A DNA stretch of 64,000 nucleotides from Batillaria attramentaria (Eukaryota; Mollusca; Gastropoda; Batillariidae). Positions 1 through 11,514 of the stretch are shown one piece after another. How positions within the stretch are numbered: position 1 is the first letter of the stretch; each line of letters opens with the position of its first letter. Location of the stretch: assembly GCA_018292915.2 (NCBI GenBank), contig JACVVK020000336.1, forward strand, positions 622,501 to 686,500, read 5' to 3'. Below the pieces are notes generated by a model. The model saw only the letters and a list, made by a program, of their open reading frames with translations, was not told the origin of the DNA and searched no databases. Made by a program: the position numbers and the translations under genes.

Positions 1-165
1 GTATTTTGCCAAGCCCTCCAAAAGTAAAATCCACGTCTTTTATCTGGGCTGTCAATCAAACGTTGTGGTGTTTATTGTCATAAATTGACTGTTACTACTG
101 CCTTGTAGTTGTAGAATATTATCAGTGACTCATTGTACTCAATTATTCTTTTTAATATCTAGTAG

Positions 166-314
166 CTTTGTCAATCTGATCGGTATCCCACCTGACCTGG
201 TGCTGACTGTCCGGCTGGACAATGTGAGGAAACAGGACGAGGGACAGTGGACAGTGGACCTCACCAATGATGCAGGAACTGGGCGCTTGGAATTCGTACT
301 GGTGGTTACAGAAG
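166..314 (+). CDS. P1 exon: second half of Ig-like domain
   Basis: 149 bp, phase 2 in and phase 1 out, acceptor tctagtag, donor gtttgt. It encodes SFVNLIGIPPDLVLTVRLDN then KQDEGQWTVDLTNDAGTG. DEGQW matches the Ig F-strand DxGxY motif with Trp, but the usual F-strand Cys is absent. Two exons of exactly the same length and phase occur in P2. Confidence 0.8.
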
Positions 315-1539
315 GTTTGTTGGATTCTGTTTTCAGTGCCTGAAGTCTTTTTTTCTCACAAATATTAAAGTTAACGTTTAGCATACAACGCCGTCGAAGA
401 GTGCGTTAACCTTGCTTAACACGAGTCTGTCCTCTTGAAACTGTTCTGTGTAACCGAGCACTTACATCGCATGCATCGGCCTGTGTTAGTGCAGGTCGGA
501 GCTAACGGGTACCCATATCGACGAGTGTGTTTATATCATTTTATTTCTGCCCCAGTTCTTCGCCAGCACCACTTGTATTCCTTCCAGAGTATGGGTGGAC
601 TCTACGGAGGGCTTGGAAGCTGGGGCAATAGTTAGTATGCATGATGATGAGAATGAGGATGTTATGGAGATCCATGTGATTTGGGATTGCATGACAGGGC
701 CGCATTCCGCGCTTCCGATCAAAAATATCCCGGCGATAACCGGGCCCGGGAAGTACAGCACCTGTGGTGCCTGTCGTGTAATCATCCACATGATGAGATA
801 AGTCATGACAGGGAAGCACCCTCAAAATGGCACCCATGAAGTGTGTGAGTCATGGCAGCTCCTCCCCACTGGGCCAAAAGCACGCCCACTCTGGGTAGGA
901 GCCGACCTAGGTAGGAAAAATCCCGCTTGCCTCGGCTGTGATTCGAACTCGGGTCTCCCGGTCCATGGTCCGAAGCGCTAACCACTAGACAACGGGAGCC
1001 GGCTGAGTGTGTTTAGTTTGTTTATGGCAGAGTGTGGGAGCGCGAGAAGTAGTATAGCCTGATTCCGGCAATACTGTATGCAGCAGAGTTGTACAATTGT
1101 TTACAATGTCCAAGTAAGAGCTTCTAATGTGGCATTGCCCACCCGATCCCCCTCCTCCCTCCGCCGCACCCCACCCAACGGTCATCTCACATCTAGGTGA
1201 GGAATATAAAGATTATCTTTCTTTTTCACTAGAAACTGCTCATTACTGTTTCTCTGGCCATTGTTTTCAGGTCTTTGGAAAGTGATCACTGCTGTTGGCG
1301 TTAGTGTGCTTGTCTTCCTTATCATCATCGTTACCATCTTCTGCACTCGAAAAGGTACGGTGTAAATAGCATTGGTCATCATTCAGTTATAAAACAGGTG
1401 TTTTTGTTTGTTTGCCATTGTATCGTGTTCTGGAAATTGACTTTTCGGTGTCAAAGAAAACCCTTTAAGAGCTTATGGTATATTTTTGTTTTTGTATTTT
1501 TGTTTGATTCAATGTTCAAAGAACAACACCACCACCACC

Positions 1540-1586
<47 letters not shown>

Positions 1587-2690
1587 AACAGGGATAAAGA
1601 AATAAAGAAAACAAGAAACAAAGAAACAAAGAAACAAGAAAAGAAAGAAACAATTAAAGAAACAAAATTAATGTTTCTTTCGACCCAAAGCAGAAAGAGT
1701 CTGAAGTATGCTTAGGTTTGAAAAACATGACAAGCAGGATTTGCTCAAACAGTTCACTGTAATAAGCGCTAGCTGTCTACTGTTTTGTCTACTGTTTAAA
1801 GGAAGAAAGCGAGCCGTCATACCGCAGCCTGCTGTAGAGCTGGCCGTCATACAAAGACAAAGTCTGGTCAGAGAGGAGGACGGATCTGCCCCGAGTGTAC
1901 ACATCTACTGGGATGCCGACCCTCCTGCTGCTGATGGAGAAGATGCTGCAGGTAGGTAACGTGTTAATGACTTCTCGCGCTGCTAACATACTGCGCAGAG
2001 AAAACTAGAAGGCGTCGTTAGAGACTACTGTGTTAGTCAGCTGAACCATCAGAATGATCAGCGGCCTGACGGGTAGCGTCGACTGTGTACGACTACGGTT
2101 CTATCGCCCGTGGAACTGTTATACTAAGCTATTAAAACACATTTTTTCTGTGTTGAACATTTAATTCACGACGCAGATCACCCCTTCAGGTATAGTGAAG
2201 TGAATGATTCTCTCTTAAAACAGACAATAAAGTATTTTGAATTGAATTGAATTGAATCATGGGTTAAAGAAGAGTATTTTGGAGACAAAAGGCAAATTGT
2301 AATTATATTCTGTGTGCATGAAACTGTTTTTCAGAGGAAGCACCACCACCAATCTGCCACCGACCAGGGAATCCTCCTGCTGACTACCTGAACCCAGAAC
2401 CGTCACGTGACGAGACCCAAGATGAAGGAGCCGAGTTCAACACTGTACCTTTCTACCACAACACACAGATCAGGAACGTCGGTGCAACAGCGGCATCCGA
2501 CGGAGACTCACAAACTGCTGCTCCAAGAAAATGGATGTCTAGCCACCCAAAAGACGGGACTGAGGCTTCGGATGATAATCCTGACAGTGACGGGGCAAAT
2601 ACCGAAAGTAGCGATGTAACTGATTATGTCGGCTATGACCCACGACTCTACGAAAACACACAACTGTCGCTCTTGGAAAATGAAATTTGA
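166..2690 (+). CDS. P1: Ig-like single-pass receptor, 3' part (four exons seen)
   Basis: Spliced gene whose 5' exons lie left of the window. Exons: 166-314 (second half of an Ig-like domain), 1271-1354 (TM helix), 1802-1951 (juxtamembrane tail), 2335-2690 (terminal tail, stop TGA). All internal joins are phase 1 and each exon has AG/GT borders. The TM exon reads about 20 uncharged residues (core VSVLVFLIIIVTIF) followed by basic residues CTRKGRKR, so the C-terminus is cytoplasmic. The tail holds DYLNP, FYHNTQIRN and YDPRLYENT, three tyrosines each in YxN context. Exon lengths (149, 84) equal those of the P2 paralog. No family name is recognised beyond Ig-superfamily-like receptor; ligand and function are unknown. 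Confidence 0.8.
590..1002 (-). mobile_element. tRNA-derived SINE-A copy 1
   Basis: Reverse-strand copy in the P1 intron. Read on the minus strand the head has tagtggttagcgcttcgg and gagttcgaatc (A and B boxes); the body continues to about 590, ending in the catcctcattctcatcat-type tail region. Confidence 0.8.
1271..1354 (+). CDS. P1 exon: transmembrane helix
   Basis: 84 bp, phase 1 both ends, acceptor tgttttcag, donor gtacgg. It encodes a hydrophobic helix with no charged residue inside, ending CTRK. The P2 exon at 37485-37568 is the same length with the same ending (CIRK). Confidence 0.85.
1531..1586. repeat. (CAA)n microsatellite
   Basis: CAC/CAA trinucleotide run in the P1 intron, followed by an AAGAAA-rich stretch to about 1670. 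The intron either side was copied to 4850-5180. Confidence 0.9.
1802..1951 (+). CDS. P1 exon: juxtamembrane cytoplasmic tail
   Basis: 150 bp, phase 1 both ends, acceptor tgtttaaag, donor gtaggt. It encodes GRKRAVIPQPAVELAVIQRQ and ends EDAAG. The core PxxELAVIxRxS is shared with P2 (SPIELAVIERRS), so it is a conserved paralog exon. Confidence 0.85.
2335..2690 (+). CDS. P1 terminal exon: tyrosine-motif tail
   Basis: Acceptor tttttcag, stop TGA at 2688-2690. It encodes EEAPPPICHRPGNPPADYLN, then TVPFYHNTQIRN and YVGYDPRLYENT. The spacer between the second and third motifs is acidic/Ser-rich and diverged from P2, while the three Tyr blocks are nearly identical, so the motifs appear to be under constraint. 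Confidence 0.85.
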
Positions 2691-3330
2691 GCTCAACGTC
2701 AGGAGTTTTGAAGGCCTCCTTTCATATGCAGTGACGTAAAATTACATAGGCCTGGTGCCGATTTTATCGAAACTGCCAGTTTCATGTTGAAGTTTGAGAC
2801 ACCGATGTTGTTCATTGAAATGTTTCTGTGTTTGTTCAAAGAGAAGGACTAAACTAGTTGGAGACTTAGCTCTTATGTGGTGATTATCATCAACGTGGTT
2901 TACTTTGTAGCTCCTGAAATAGTCGTAAACTTGCTGTGGTCTGAGTTTATGCATCTCGTACTAATCTTCAATCGACGATATCTCCCAAAGTTTTGAGCGA
3001 AATTAGTCCATTTTTCGACCAGAAGATGAGACAGAAGTACTGCTTTACATGGTGGTTTTTGATCACACCAGATCTTAGTTAATCAGGCAAAAACTGCCTT
3101 AATCTACAGAGAGACGTGAAGGACAACCTGTCTCAGTCCTCTCGATATTTCAGCCTCACATTAACTGTACTCACATAATCTTGTACTCACGGCTTCGTCC
3201 ATGTTAGAACATCAGATCGGAAAAGTCTGACGTTAGACAGGACAGAATCCACGTTAGCCTCGCAATTTGGCACATACACAGAATGGAACTGTGCAAAGTA
3301 TAACAAAGACACCTCTGTGGAATATGCGAC
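2691..3330. other. P1 3' UTR / intergenic
   Basis: No coding exon, RNA gene or clear repeat recognised. The first few hundred bases presumably hold the P1 3' UTR, but no AATAAA is visible close to the stop codon. Confidence 0.4.
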
Positions 3331-3336
3331 GGCACG

Positions 3337-4333
3337 ATGCCCACCCATTGTTCACCACCTTTCATATGTCACGTGCAGTTATACGCCCGCTCTAAACATT
3401 GTCGGGTCAAGTTTTGCTACCACCAGGCGTCAAAAGCGATGTTTGCACTCCTGAAAAGATGTAAAAACTTAGTGCTTCCCGTTGACATACAGATTGAGCT
3501 GTTTAATCAAATGGTAGTTCCAATCCTTCTCTATGGACGTGAAGTCTGGTGTTACCAAATGACAGACCTTGCATCGAGACTACAACTGCGTTTTTTAAAG
3601 ACAATACTAAAATTAGGCAAGTCAACACCCAGTAATATGATCTTTGGAGAACTTGGTGAGTGCCCTGTTTAAATACAGGCAAAATGTAACATGCTCAATT
3701 ATTGGTTCACACTCACACAAACAATGAACACAAACAAGTGCTGTCAAGTCATTTATAAATTCTTCTTATGTTTGTACAGACAAAACATTTATAAGCTCCC
3801 ATACCTAGAAAACATAGAAAATCTCTTAAATGATGTAGGGCTGAGTGGTATTTGGTTAAATCACGACAAACTGCAATGCTCAAAACAGTGGTTCAAAACA
3901 AAGATTGAGAGGTGCTTAAAAGACCAGTACATCCACTCATGGTATACAGACGTCACATCAAAGGACACAATTATATTGCAATTATAGAATTTTAAAGACT
4001 GACTTCGGCCAGGAGAGTTACCTAAATATACTCCCTGCAAAATTTGTTTACAGCTTCATTCGTTTTAGAACATTGAATCACCGCTTACCGATACAAAGTG
4101 GTAGATTTACAAACATCCCTCGCCATGAGAGATCATGCCCACTGTGTAACTCTGGAGATGTAGGTGACGAGTACCATTACTTGCTAGTTTGTGACTTCTT
4201 TAAAGAAACCAGAAAAAAGCTCATCCCAGCCAGATACCTAAAACGCCCAAACACCATTAAATTTAATAACCTGTTAGCGAGCAAAAATAAACGCCGATTA
4301 ATTACTTCGGTTCATCTAATTAGGCAATTATGA
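3337..4333 (+). pseudogene. Decayed LINE ORF2, C-terminal part
   Basis: Remnant of a non-LTR retrotransposon protein. The first segment has the thumb/connection signature with VVPILLYGREVWCY; the last has the terminal zinc-knuckle-like CPLCNSGDVGDEYHYLLVC (CxxC...HxxxxC), typical of LINE ORF2 C-termini. It is broken by a stop at about 3670 and a frame change near 3990-4070. The same C-terminal motif type recurs at 40341-40736. It lies downstream of P1 and is inert. Confidence 0.8.
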
Positions 4334-4850
4334 AAAGTTTCCAAATGCACACAGAAGGACCATGAGTTGGGTGCTCAACTTATTTATGTTTACTCTCTCT
4401 GTATTTTGTTGTATGCATGTGCATGTAGTTTCCTTTAAACGCATGTTGTTTTGATTGGTGCATGTAGTTCTCTTTATTTAAATTCGTGGTTTGTTTGTTT
4501 GTTTACTTTGGTTGTTGTTACATGTAGTTCTGTTTATTTGAATTCATGTTTTGTTTGTTTGTTTGTTTTGGTGTTTTTACACGTAGTTCTCTTTATTTGA
4601 ATTCAAGGTTTGTTTGTTTGTTTGTTTGCTTTGGTTGTTGTTACATGCAGTTTTCTTTCTTTAACGTTTTGATATGTTGCATGTAGTTTGTTACCTTTCA
4701 GTTCTATGTTCGTGTGATATGTAGTTTGTGTGTGTGTGTCAGTGAGTTGATGTTATGTATGTACTTCAACTGATTCATGTACCCCTATCGGGGTCAGGAA
4801 TAAACTAACTTGACTTGAATAAACCAACTTGACTTGACTTGACATTTCCG
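4334..4850 (+). repeat. LINE 3' UTR with degenerate tandem repeats and ACTTG tail
   Basis: Three to four degenerate copies of a ~75 bp unit (catgtagttctctttattt...tgtttgtttg), then a small hairpin ACCCCTATCGGGGT and a tail of AACTTGACTTGA repeats to about 4845. Hairpin plus short tandem tail is the usual 3' end of L2/CR1-like LINEs. Confidence 0.7.
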
Positions 4851-5320
4851 TGTCGATGAAATCGCGTAAAAGGCGAATTCATGACCCTATAAGAGCCTAT
4901 GGAATATTTTTGTTGATTCAATGTACAAAAAAAGAAGAAGAAAAACCCCCAAACAAACCAGGAACAAATCAACAAAGAAGGAATTAAAAACGAAACGAGA
5001 GGAAAAAGAAACAAGGAAACAAAATTGATGTTTCTTTCGACCCATCACACATGAAACGAAGCAAACCCTGAAACGTCTGAAGTAGTATGCCTAGGTTTAA
5101 AAAACATGACAAGCAGGATTTGCTCGAAAAGTTCACTGTAATAAGCGCTAGCTGGCTACTATTTTGTCTACTGTTTAAAGGAAAAAAGCGAGCCGTCAGA
5201 CCGCAGCCTGCTGTAGAGCTGGCCGCCATACACAGACGAACCTTGGAAAACGAAGAAAGTCGTGTTGCCAACGCACAGATAAAAGTTTATAAAATGGAGA
5301 AATCCACATATGAGGAATAA
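4846..5320 (+). pseudogene. Duplicated and broken P-type juxtamembrane exon
   Basis: Copy of P1 intron plus exon (about 1440-1860 of the window), including the acceptor tgtttaaag. The exon-like part starts at 5181 with GKKRAVRPQPAVELAAIHRR but loses homology after about 30 codons and reaches a stop at 5318-5320 with no donor. No TM exon or tyrosine-tail exon accompanies it. It is read as a dead partial duplication; use as an alternative terminal exon cannot be excluded. Confidence 0.75.
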
Positions 5321-5688
5321 AAATAAACTCTTTTAAACGAGTGGATCAACTTATTATTAGTAAGGAAACCGTTTCGTGGTTCATTGAAACTGTCTCATTC
5401 CCTGCTGCCACACAAATGAAAACTACAACTAGGTCTTTGTATCGCACGTAGACCAAAATCAGTTTTGCACATTCGTTGTTGGGGGAGTCAGGTGACACGG
5501 TCGAGCATTGGATTTGGGAGGGTGTAAGATTCGAATCCAGACCCAAACACGTGTACAGGCCTTTTCCAATGTCCCTCTATGAAATCAGCCTCCTGGTGAA
5601 CAGACGATGTCTAACCCCAAAACGTAACTGTTTCAAGGACTTCGTCGGGAAGGAACAAATAAATAAACATACTTTCCGTTTTCTTCAG
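5321..5688. other. Unassigned intergenic stretch
   Basis: Nothing recognised apart from scattered A-rich runs. Confidence 0.4.
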
Positions 5689-5765
5689 TGACACTCCTAA
5701 TGGCAACGGCCAACCTGCTGATCTAAAAGCAGATCTGACCTCCCCAGGCCAAGGTCGAAAGAAAA
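5689..5765 (+). CDS. Candidate isolated exon
   Basis: 77 bp between a good acceptor (ccgttttcttcag) and a strong donor (gtaagat). With phase 2 in and 1 out it encodes DTPNGNGQPADLKADLTSPG then QGRKK, open throughout and hydrophilic like a receptor tail. No neighbouring exon with matching phase was found, so it may be a relic of a deleted P-type gene or chance. Confidence 0.3.
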
Positions 5766-7028
5766 GTAAGATGTTCCGGGGAGGTCACTGCACTGCTAGT
5801 AGAATGCAGTTCTCCGAGCTGTGAAAATTGTTGAGATTTCATGCATTTCGAAAAGGCGAAAGTAATTCAAAATTAATGAGCGAATTTCTGCGAACATCAA
5901 ATCCTCCAATTGAAGTCTTCAATGTGTGCACAATCTCTCGAAGGTGCCCACGATTCCTATGTTAGTATGTAGACAGTTCCTGATTTCTGAGGTCATGCTA
6001 GCCAATCGAAGTGCGCGAATACTCTCCGACAAGCTTGTCGAAGGATGTGCCAGAGATCAGAGTGTAATAAAGTGTACGTTGCGTGCAGTTGCCAGGGAGG
6101 ATTCGTTTAGTCAATAAGCGTGGCTACAGTCGTCGACTATTTGTAAATTTCCAAAGTCGGTATTCTGTTTCTACTTCAATGTAGAGCAGCTGCAAGAGAG
6201 TATATGTACTGCTTCTTAAACTGTTGTGTTGTTCATTATCCTAGCTTCTTTGTATTCAACGCGATTAATAGGTTCACAGAAATCAATTGTTTCTCTGAAC
6301 TCTAGCGGTTGAGAGTACATGAGAAAACTAAACAATAAAATAATGACCTCTCTCCGTACACTGAGGCCACCAGTCTGCTGGTCTCGAAACGAACCTCTGC
6401 TGATCAACAAAAGCGACAATAACATACAGGGACTTAAAATTCTGCCTCTATTGAAAGGTAATGTGCAACATCGGCTCTTTAAAAACAACGGATCGCCGCA
6501 GACGGCGCGTGTAAGACAACAGTCAAGAAAACTGGTAAACATCAACTGGTGTGACATAAAAAAAATTACCAGTAAATCCCGGAATAATACCCAGATACCC
6601 TACAGTTTACAAGCCCTTCGCGGCACAATTGTCAAACAGAAAAGCTGGCTCCCGGTCAAGCAAAATCGATACTTCCTGTATCCACATTTCATCATTACCA
6701 TTGTCTTCTGGAGTATGATGACCGCATAGTGCAGTGTGTAATGTTCATTTCTGCACACTACTGCACCACCAGTGAAACGGAAACGTCCGCATTAATTTTC
6801 ATCCGCAAGGCGCAGTCCAAACGACGATCAAAGAATACTCGATGTCCGCATGCCGAGGCTGTCTAATGTTCACTTGCGGCAAAACTTTGAAACAGATGCG
6901 GTTGGCTCCAAACCAACCAACTTTTGCCATGCGTCCGCAGCTAACCCCAGTACACATGTGGACTGATTTTTACTCAAGCAATGTTGAGCGATGAATGTTA
7001 AACCTGGATTCGGGAGAGCGCATGCACT
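5766..7028. other. Intergenic region between P1 and M1 3' ends
   Basis: Low-complexity-free sequence with no supported exon. An open stretch at 6319-6729 has no recognisable domain, splice context or family and is not called. Any M1 3' UTR would start just below 7029, on the minus strand. Confidence 0.4.
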
Positions 7029-7095
7029 TTAACATTCAATGGTTCGCGACGTCTCCGCTGGACGGGTCGCCACATTTTGAGTAGCGTCTTCATTC
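7029..7095 (-). CDS. M1 exon 9, terminal
   Basis: Acceptor tttccattacag on the minus strand. It completes the GG of exon 8 and reads GNEDATQNVATRPAETSRT, then IEC and TAA. It is the only open continuation of correct phase that I found downstream. Short, so less certain than the other exons. Confidence 0.6.
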
Positions 7096-7504
7096 CTGTA
7101 ATGGAAATGTGCGGTATCACCAAATGTCGTGGGAACGATGCAAAACTCTTACAAACAACAAATTACACTGAAGCCTTTCAACTTCAACTTATACTTTCCG
7201 GCTCGCGCGTAAGTCCAAATCTCAAAATATATACAGTGATAATGAACAAATTGTATTAGCAAGTGAAATCAGACAAAGTGCTTTTTTCTCCCTACGAGAA
7301 CAGGGCATTTTCTTATAAGACAGTTAATAACATGAAGAAGAAGGAAGAAGAAGTAACAAGAAGTGGAAGACGTTTTGATAGTATGCATGTATGTTTCAAT
7401 CCTATGTCTCTATAATTTTAATTCAAATGCAGGTAAGCACGATGGCACGTTGGCATGTATGTATGTATGTGTGTATGTTGTGTGTATGCATGTATGTATG
7501 TATG

Positions 7505-7536
<32 letters not shown>

Positions 7537-7587
7537 ACAACGTTCCAAAAACAAGAATAAAAAAAAAGATATCAACACTGAAAAAGG

Positions 7588-7623
<36 letters not shown>

Positions 7624-8101
7624 CAAAAGAAGAAGAAAAAAGTAGAGGAAGAATGAGGAGAAGAAGAAAAAGAAAAAAACATAAGCTGAAGAAGCAGAAG
7701 AGTAAGGCGGAGAAGAAATAACTGTTGAAGAAGAAGCTGAAGAAGAAAGTCAGTTAAAGCAGAAAAAGAGGAATCGAAAGAAAAATAAAAGAAAGCGCAG
7801 GAAAGAAGACGGAAAATAAACGTAAAAGTTTTTTTCCGGACAGTTTTCCTTAAATATGTAACTCCTTAACACCTGACAAAAATTTCATTATCAGCAACTC
7901 AATTTCAATTTGAAATAATTGGGAAGGCTTCTGTTTGAAGAAAAAAAAAAATTGCTCACGGTTGACTGACTCATAATGTTTATTTGATATCAGTGATAGG
8001 TATACTTCTGCTCACCCATCCACTGAACTCTCCCAGCTCTGATGATGGGAATCGTTGGAGAACATCGGTGTCTGTTGAAGATCCCCATGCTTTAAAACAA
8101 A

Positions 8102-8139
<38 letters not shown>

Positions 8140-9155
8140 CAGCACAGTCATAAAGAATATGTAAATACCAAACAGACAACAGCAAAACACCGCCCCACTC
8201 CACTACAGCCGCCAATAGACATAAACATCTACTAGATTACAATCAGAGAGGCAGGAACATGCAGCCATTAGTCGTTAATATGAGTGAAGTGGGGAACGTT
8301 CCTGACAGCAAAGTACAATGCTACTTACCATTGTTTCTTCTGACAACACATGTCCGTTTGGCGTTGCGCCTTCCACTGAACGTCTCGTCCTTTTCTCCTC
8401 ATTGGCATTTTCCAGGGGTCCTTTCGCCACGAGATGCTAACAAAAAATGTTAAACAGATTAAGAACACCATCTTTTCAACAACCTTGTTCATATGAATGA
8501 AGAGAGAAAATAATTTATAATGGCAAAGTGCGACACTATTTACCTCTTTTTCCATCGCAGCTTCAGCCTCATCTACATTGGCTGGTTTGTTTGTCGGGGG
8601 TTTCTTCTCTGATCTCGACCGGCTATTTTAAACAGAAACAAACAAACAAACAAAACAACCACGTTTATATTTATGAAAAACAAAAAACACCTGCAACTGG
8701 ACGAACTTGCCACTGATTAGTTGCGTTAAGTTACTTCTGGCTGTAAATAATAAATGAGTAACTTAAAAATAAACTACATATCACTGGTTTAGAATAGCCA
8801 GGCCCAAAAAAGTAATAAAGGAAGAACAGTGAAATGTATCCCACGATAGCCTTTGGTAAGTTTTATTCTTACCGATGACGAATTATTACGAGTACAATGC
8901 CAAGTGCGGCGGCCGTGGGGACAACGATGAAGATGATCACATCGTTGTCTTGCACGCTGGAGTCTCCACCTTGCCCGTCTTTCTCTTGGTCCCCTAGGAA
9001 ACATCACAATCACCACCATAAATAACCTTCGGTAGCTTTACACGTTTGAATGGTGATTCAAAAACTGTAAGGTAAGGGGGCAGCCTAAAGGGAAACTATC
9101 AGCCATGTATGTTTTCTCAACACCTTCAGGATTGAAACAAAAAAAAGAAGAAGTA

Positions 9156-9186
<31 letters not shown>

Positions 9187-9336
9187 CCTTCCGGGAAATT
9201 AAATGTCTGCCGGTAACATACAAACAGGACATAAAAGAGACATAAAACATAAAAAAACAAATTATCACCATAACACACATCACATAAATTATCACGTATA
9301 TCACAGACTATATATATTATACACCCCCCCCCCCTC

Positions 9337-9397
<61 letters not shown>

Positions 9398-11094
9398 CCT
9401 TTCAAGTCTACGAATTCCACTCTGAAAGTATTCCTCAATAATTGTGATACGCAGTTACGTACACGTTCACTCTCCGAGGAGCAGTCACAAGACTGCTTCT
9501 TTTGTTGTGCTTTCTAGTAGCCACTTTCTTCCAGTCATTTAGCACATGGTTGTAGCCGAGTGGTTTGGACCCTCTCGCCCACTACCCTAGGTTCTCCGGC
9601 CAGCTGTGTGCCGCCGGCTTTGTTCGCCTGTAGGCTACCGCTCGCGTGAAGCGTTGCGGATCCACGATAGCCACGTGTCAGTTAGTTGTGTTTGTTTGTG
9701 TCCATTTAGTGCTAAATATCTCCGCAGTCACTTAACCTAAAGTTATCATGTAAACTATAGTAGTTTCGGAAGAGTTTGTACTTTTTAGTTATGTTTTGTT
9801 TTTAGCGCGGTTTTGTAGTTTAACGGGTGTATTTTGCCATTTTCACCACTTTTCGAATGCGTGGTCCCAGCCTTTACGCTCTTAAATCGGCGATAGGAAA
9901 TTCTTTGTACATTGATAATGTTCCAAACTTATGCCATCTTAGAGTACTTTTCACGCTCTTTTCAATGCAGTTTGTTTGAAGTTTGTAGCTGTTGTATTAC
10001 GCCCGCTATTGTTAGTTTTCTGTGTGTAAACAAACACAGATTCCGCTGCTACCCGAGCATTTAGCCCTTGTTTCTGCTGCGAGCGGCCGTTGCTTTCTTT
10101 GCGGCTCGCGCTGGGCGCATAAGTAGCCAGAGACACTCGCCTAGCCAAGCAGCCAAAGTCACATGCCAGGAACAACTTGTCCTTAAGGGCCAAAAGCCAT
10201 AGGACGTAAAGCAAGCTAATGATGATGACTCACTGGACAGTCGCCAGCCAGCCCTGCCGCGAGTCACTGCACGGATTGTCGCTCCCCGCTCTGCCATTTG
10301 TTGCTTGTTTCCTGTTGCAATAAAACTCAGGTCATAGCGACCGCTGTGTTTTGTCTCCCTGCCTGCCTGAACTACTACTTAACACCATCACATGGTAAAA
10401 GCGCTATTTGATAATTTCGCATGTGAATGCGCACGTACACTCGAAATACTCTATCTTGATGACTAGTAGAGCTCTTCGTGCGATACAATGTTGTTCAATC
10501 TTTGCGTGAGTGGTCGAACATTTACGGAGGTGGGGAGGGTTGGGGTTGGGGGTTCGGAGTTTAACGTCCTTTTCCACCACATATGGGTGATATCAAAGAC
10601 GGGGCAACCAGAAAAGGCCAGCAAAAATATTTGACCCCAAACGGGACTCGAACTCACGACCCGAGCATTGAAAGTCCGACGCTCTACCATTCGGCTATCC
10701 CGACACCCCTCGAACATTTACAATTCTACGATTCAGTGGTAGTTTTGCTACAGCACACTGGCTTAGTACAGCTCAGAGCGATCTGTAAGCATAAAAATCC
10801 GACAAGATTAGACCTTTAACGAGAAAAACAGTCAACCGAACCCACTTAATATACAAGTCAAAGTTTCTTATCGGATTTGGTACATTTGCATAGTCACCAG
10901 GGGAACATAGAGAACATAAACTTACCAGTTGTAACAAGAACGTTGTTCTCCTGAGTCTCAACACCAGTCTCAAGGTTTGCCTCTGGAATTCGGAAAGAAC
11001 GATGAACACTGTGTATGATATTTACCTGTAGGTTGCCATGGTCCATGACAAAGCTCCTTCAAAAATCAACATGTGTGGAAAGAAAGTTTAGCTC

Positions 11095-11141
<47 letters not shown>

Positions 11142-11433
11142 ACCTTGCACAAGAAGCGTACACGACTTCAGGTCTTGAGGTTCATGTGTGTCATACTGAC
11201 ACTGATATCTCCCTTGAAAGCTTTTCTCAGCCGAAGGAATCTCTATGACCTGCTGTGAACCAGCTCGTTCTGTATAGCTGTAACCCTCTGATACTTTGCA
11301 ATGTCCATTAGTGCAGTCCACTACATCATCTGTTACAGAAAAAGAAATGAAGCCACCCGCAGATTTAAAGGGCGAATTAAGTCTGCAGATACGCACGTTA
11401 ATGACAAGAAAGCAACAACCTCCTCCCCCCCCC

Positions 11434-11514
<81 letters not shown>

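Noticed and set aside
5820..5830. Alternative M1 terminal exon acceptor on the minus strand near 5830
   Set aside because: Phase fits and gives about 11 codons, but the exon at 7029-7095 is nearer, longer and has a better acceptor.
6319..6729. 136-codon open frame on + strand
   Set aside because: No domain, splice context or family; composition is like the surrounding non-coding DNA.
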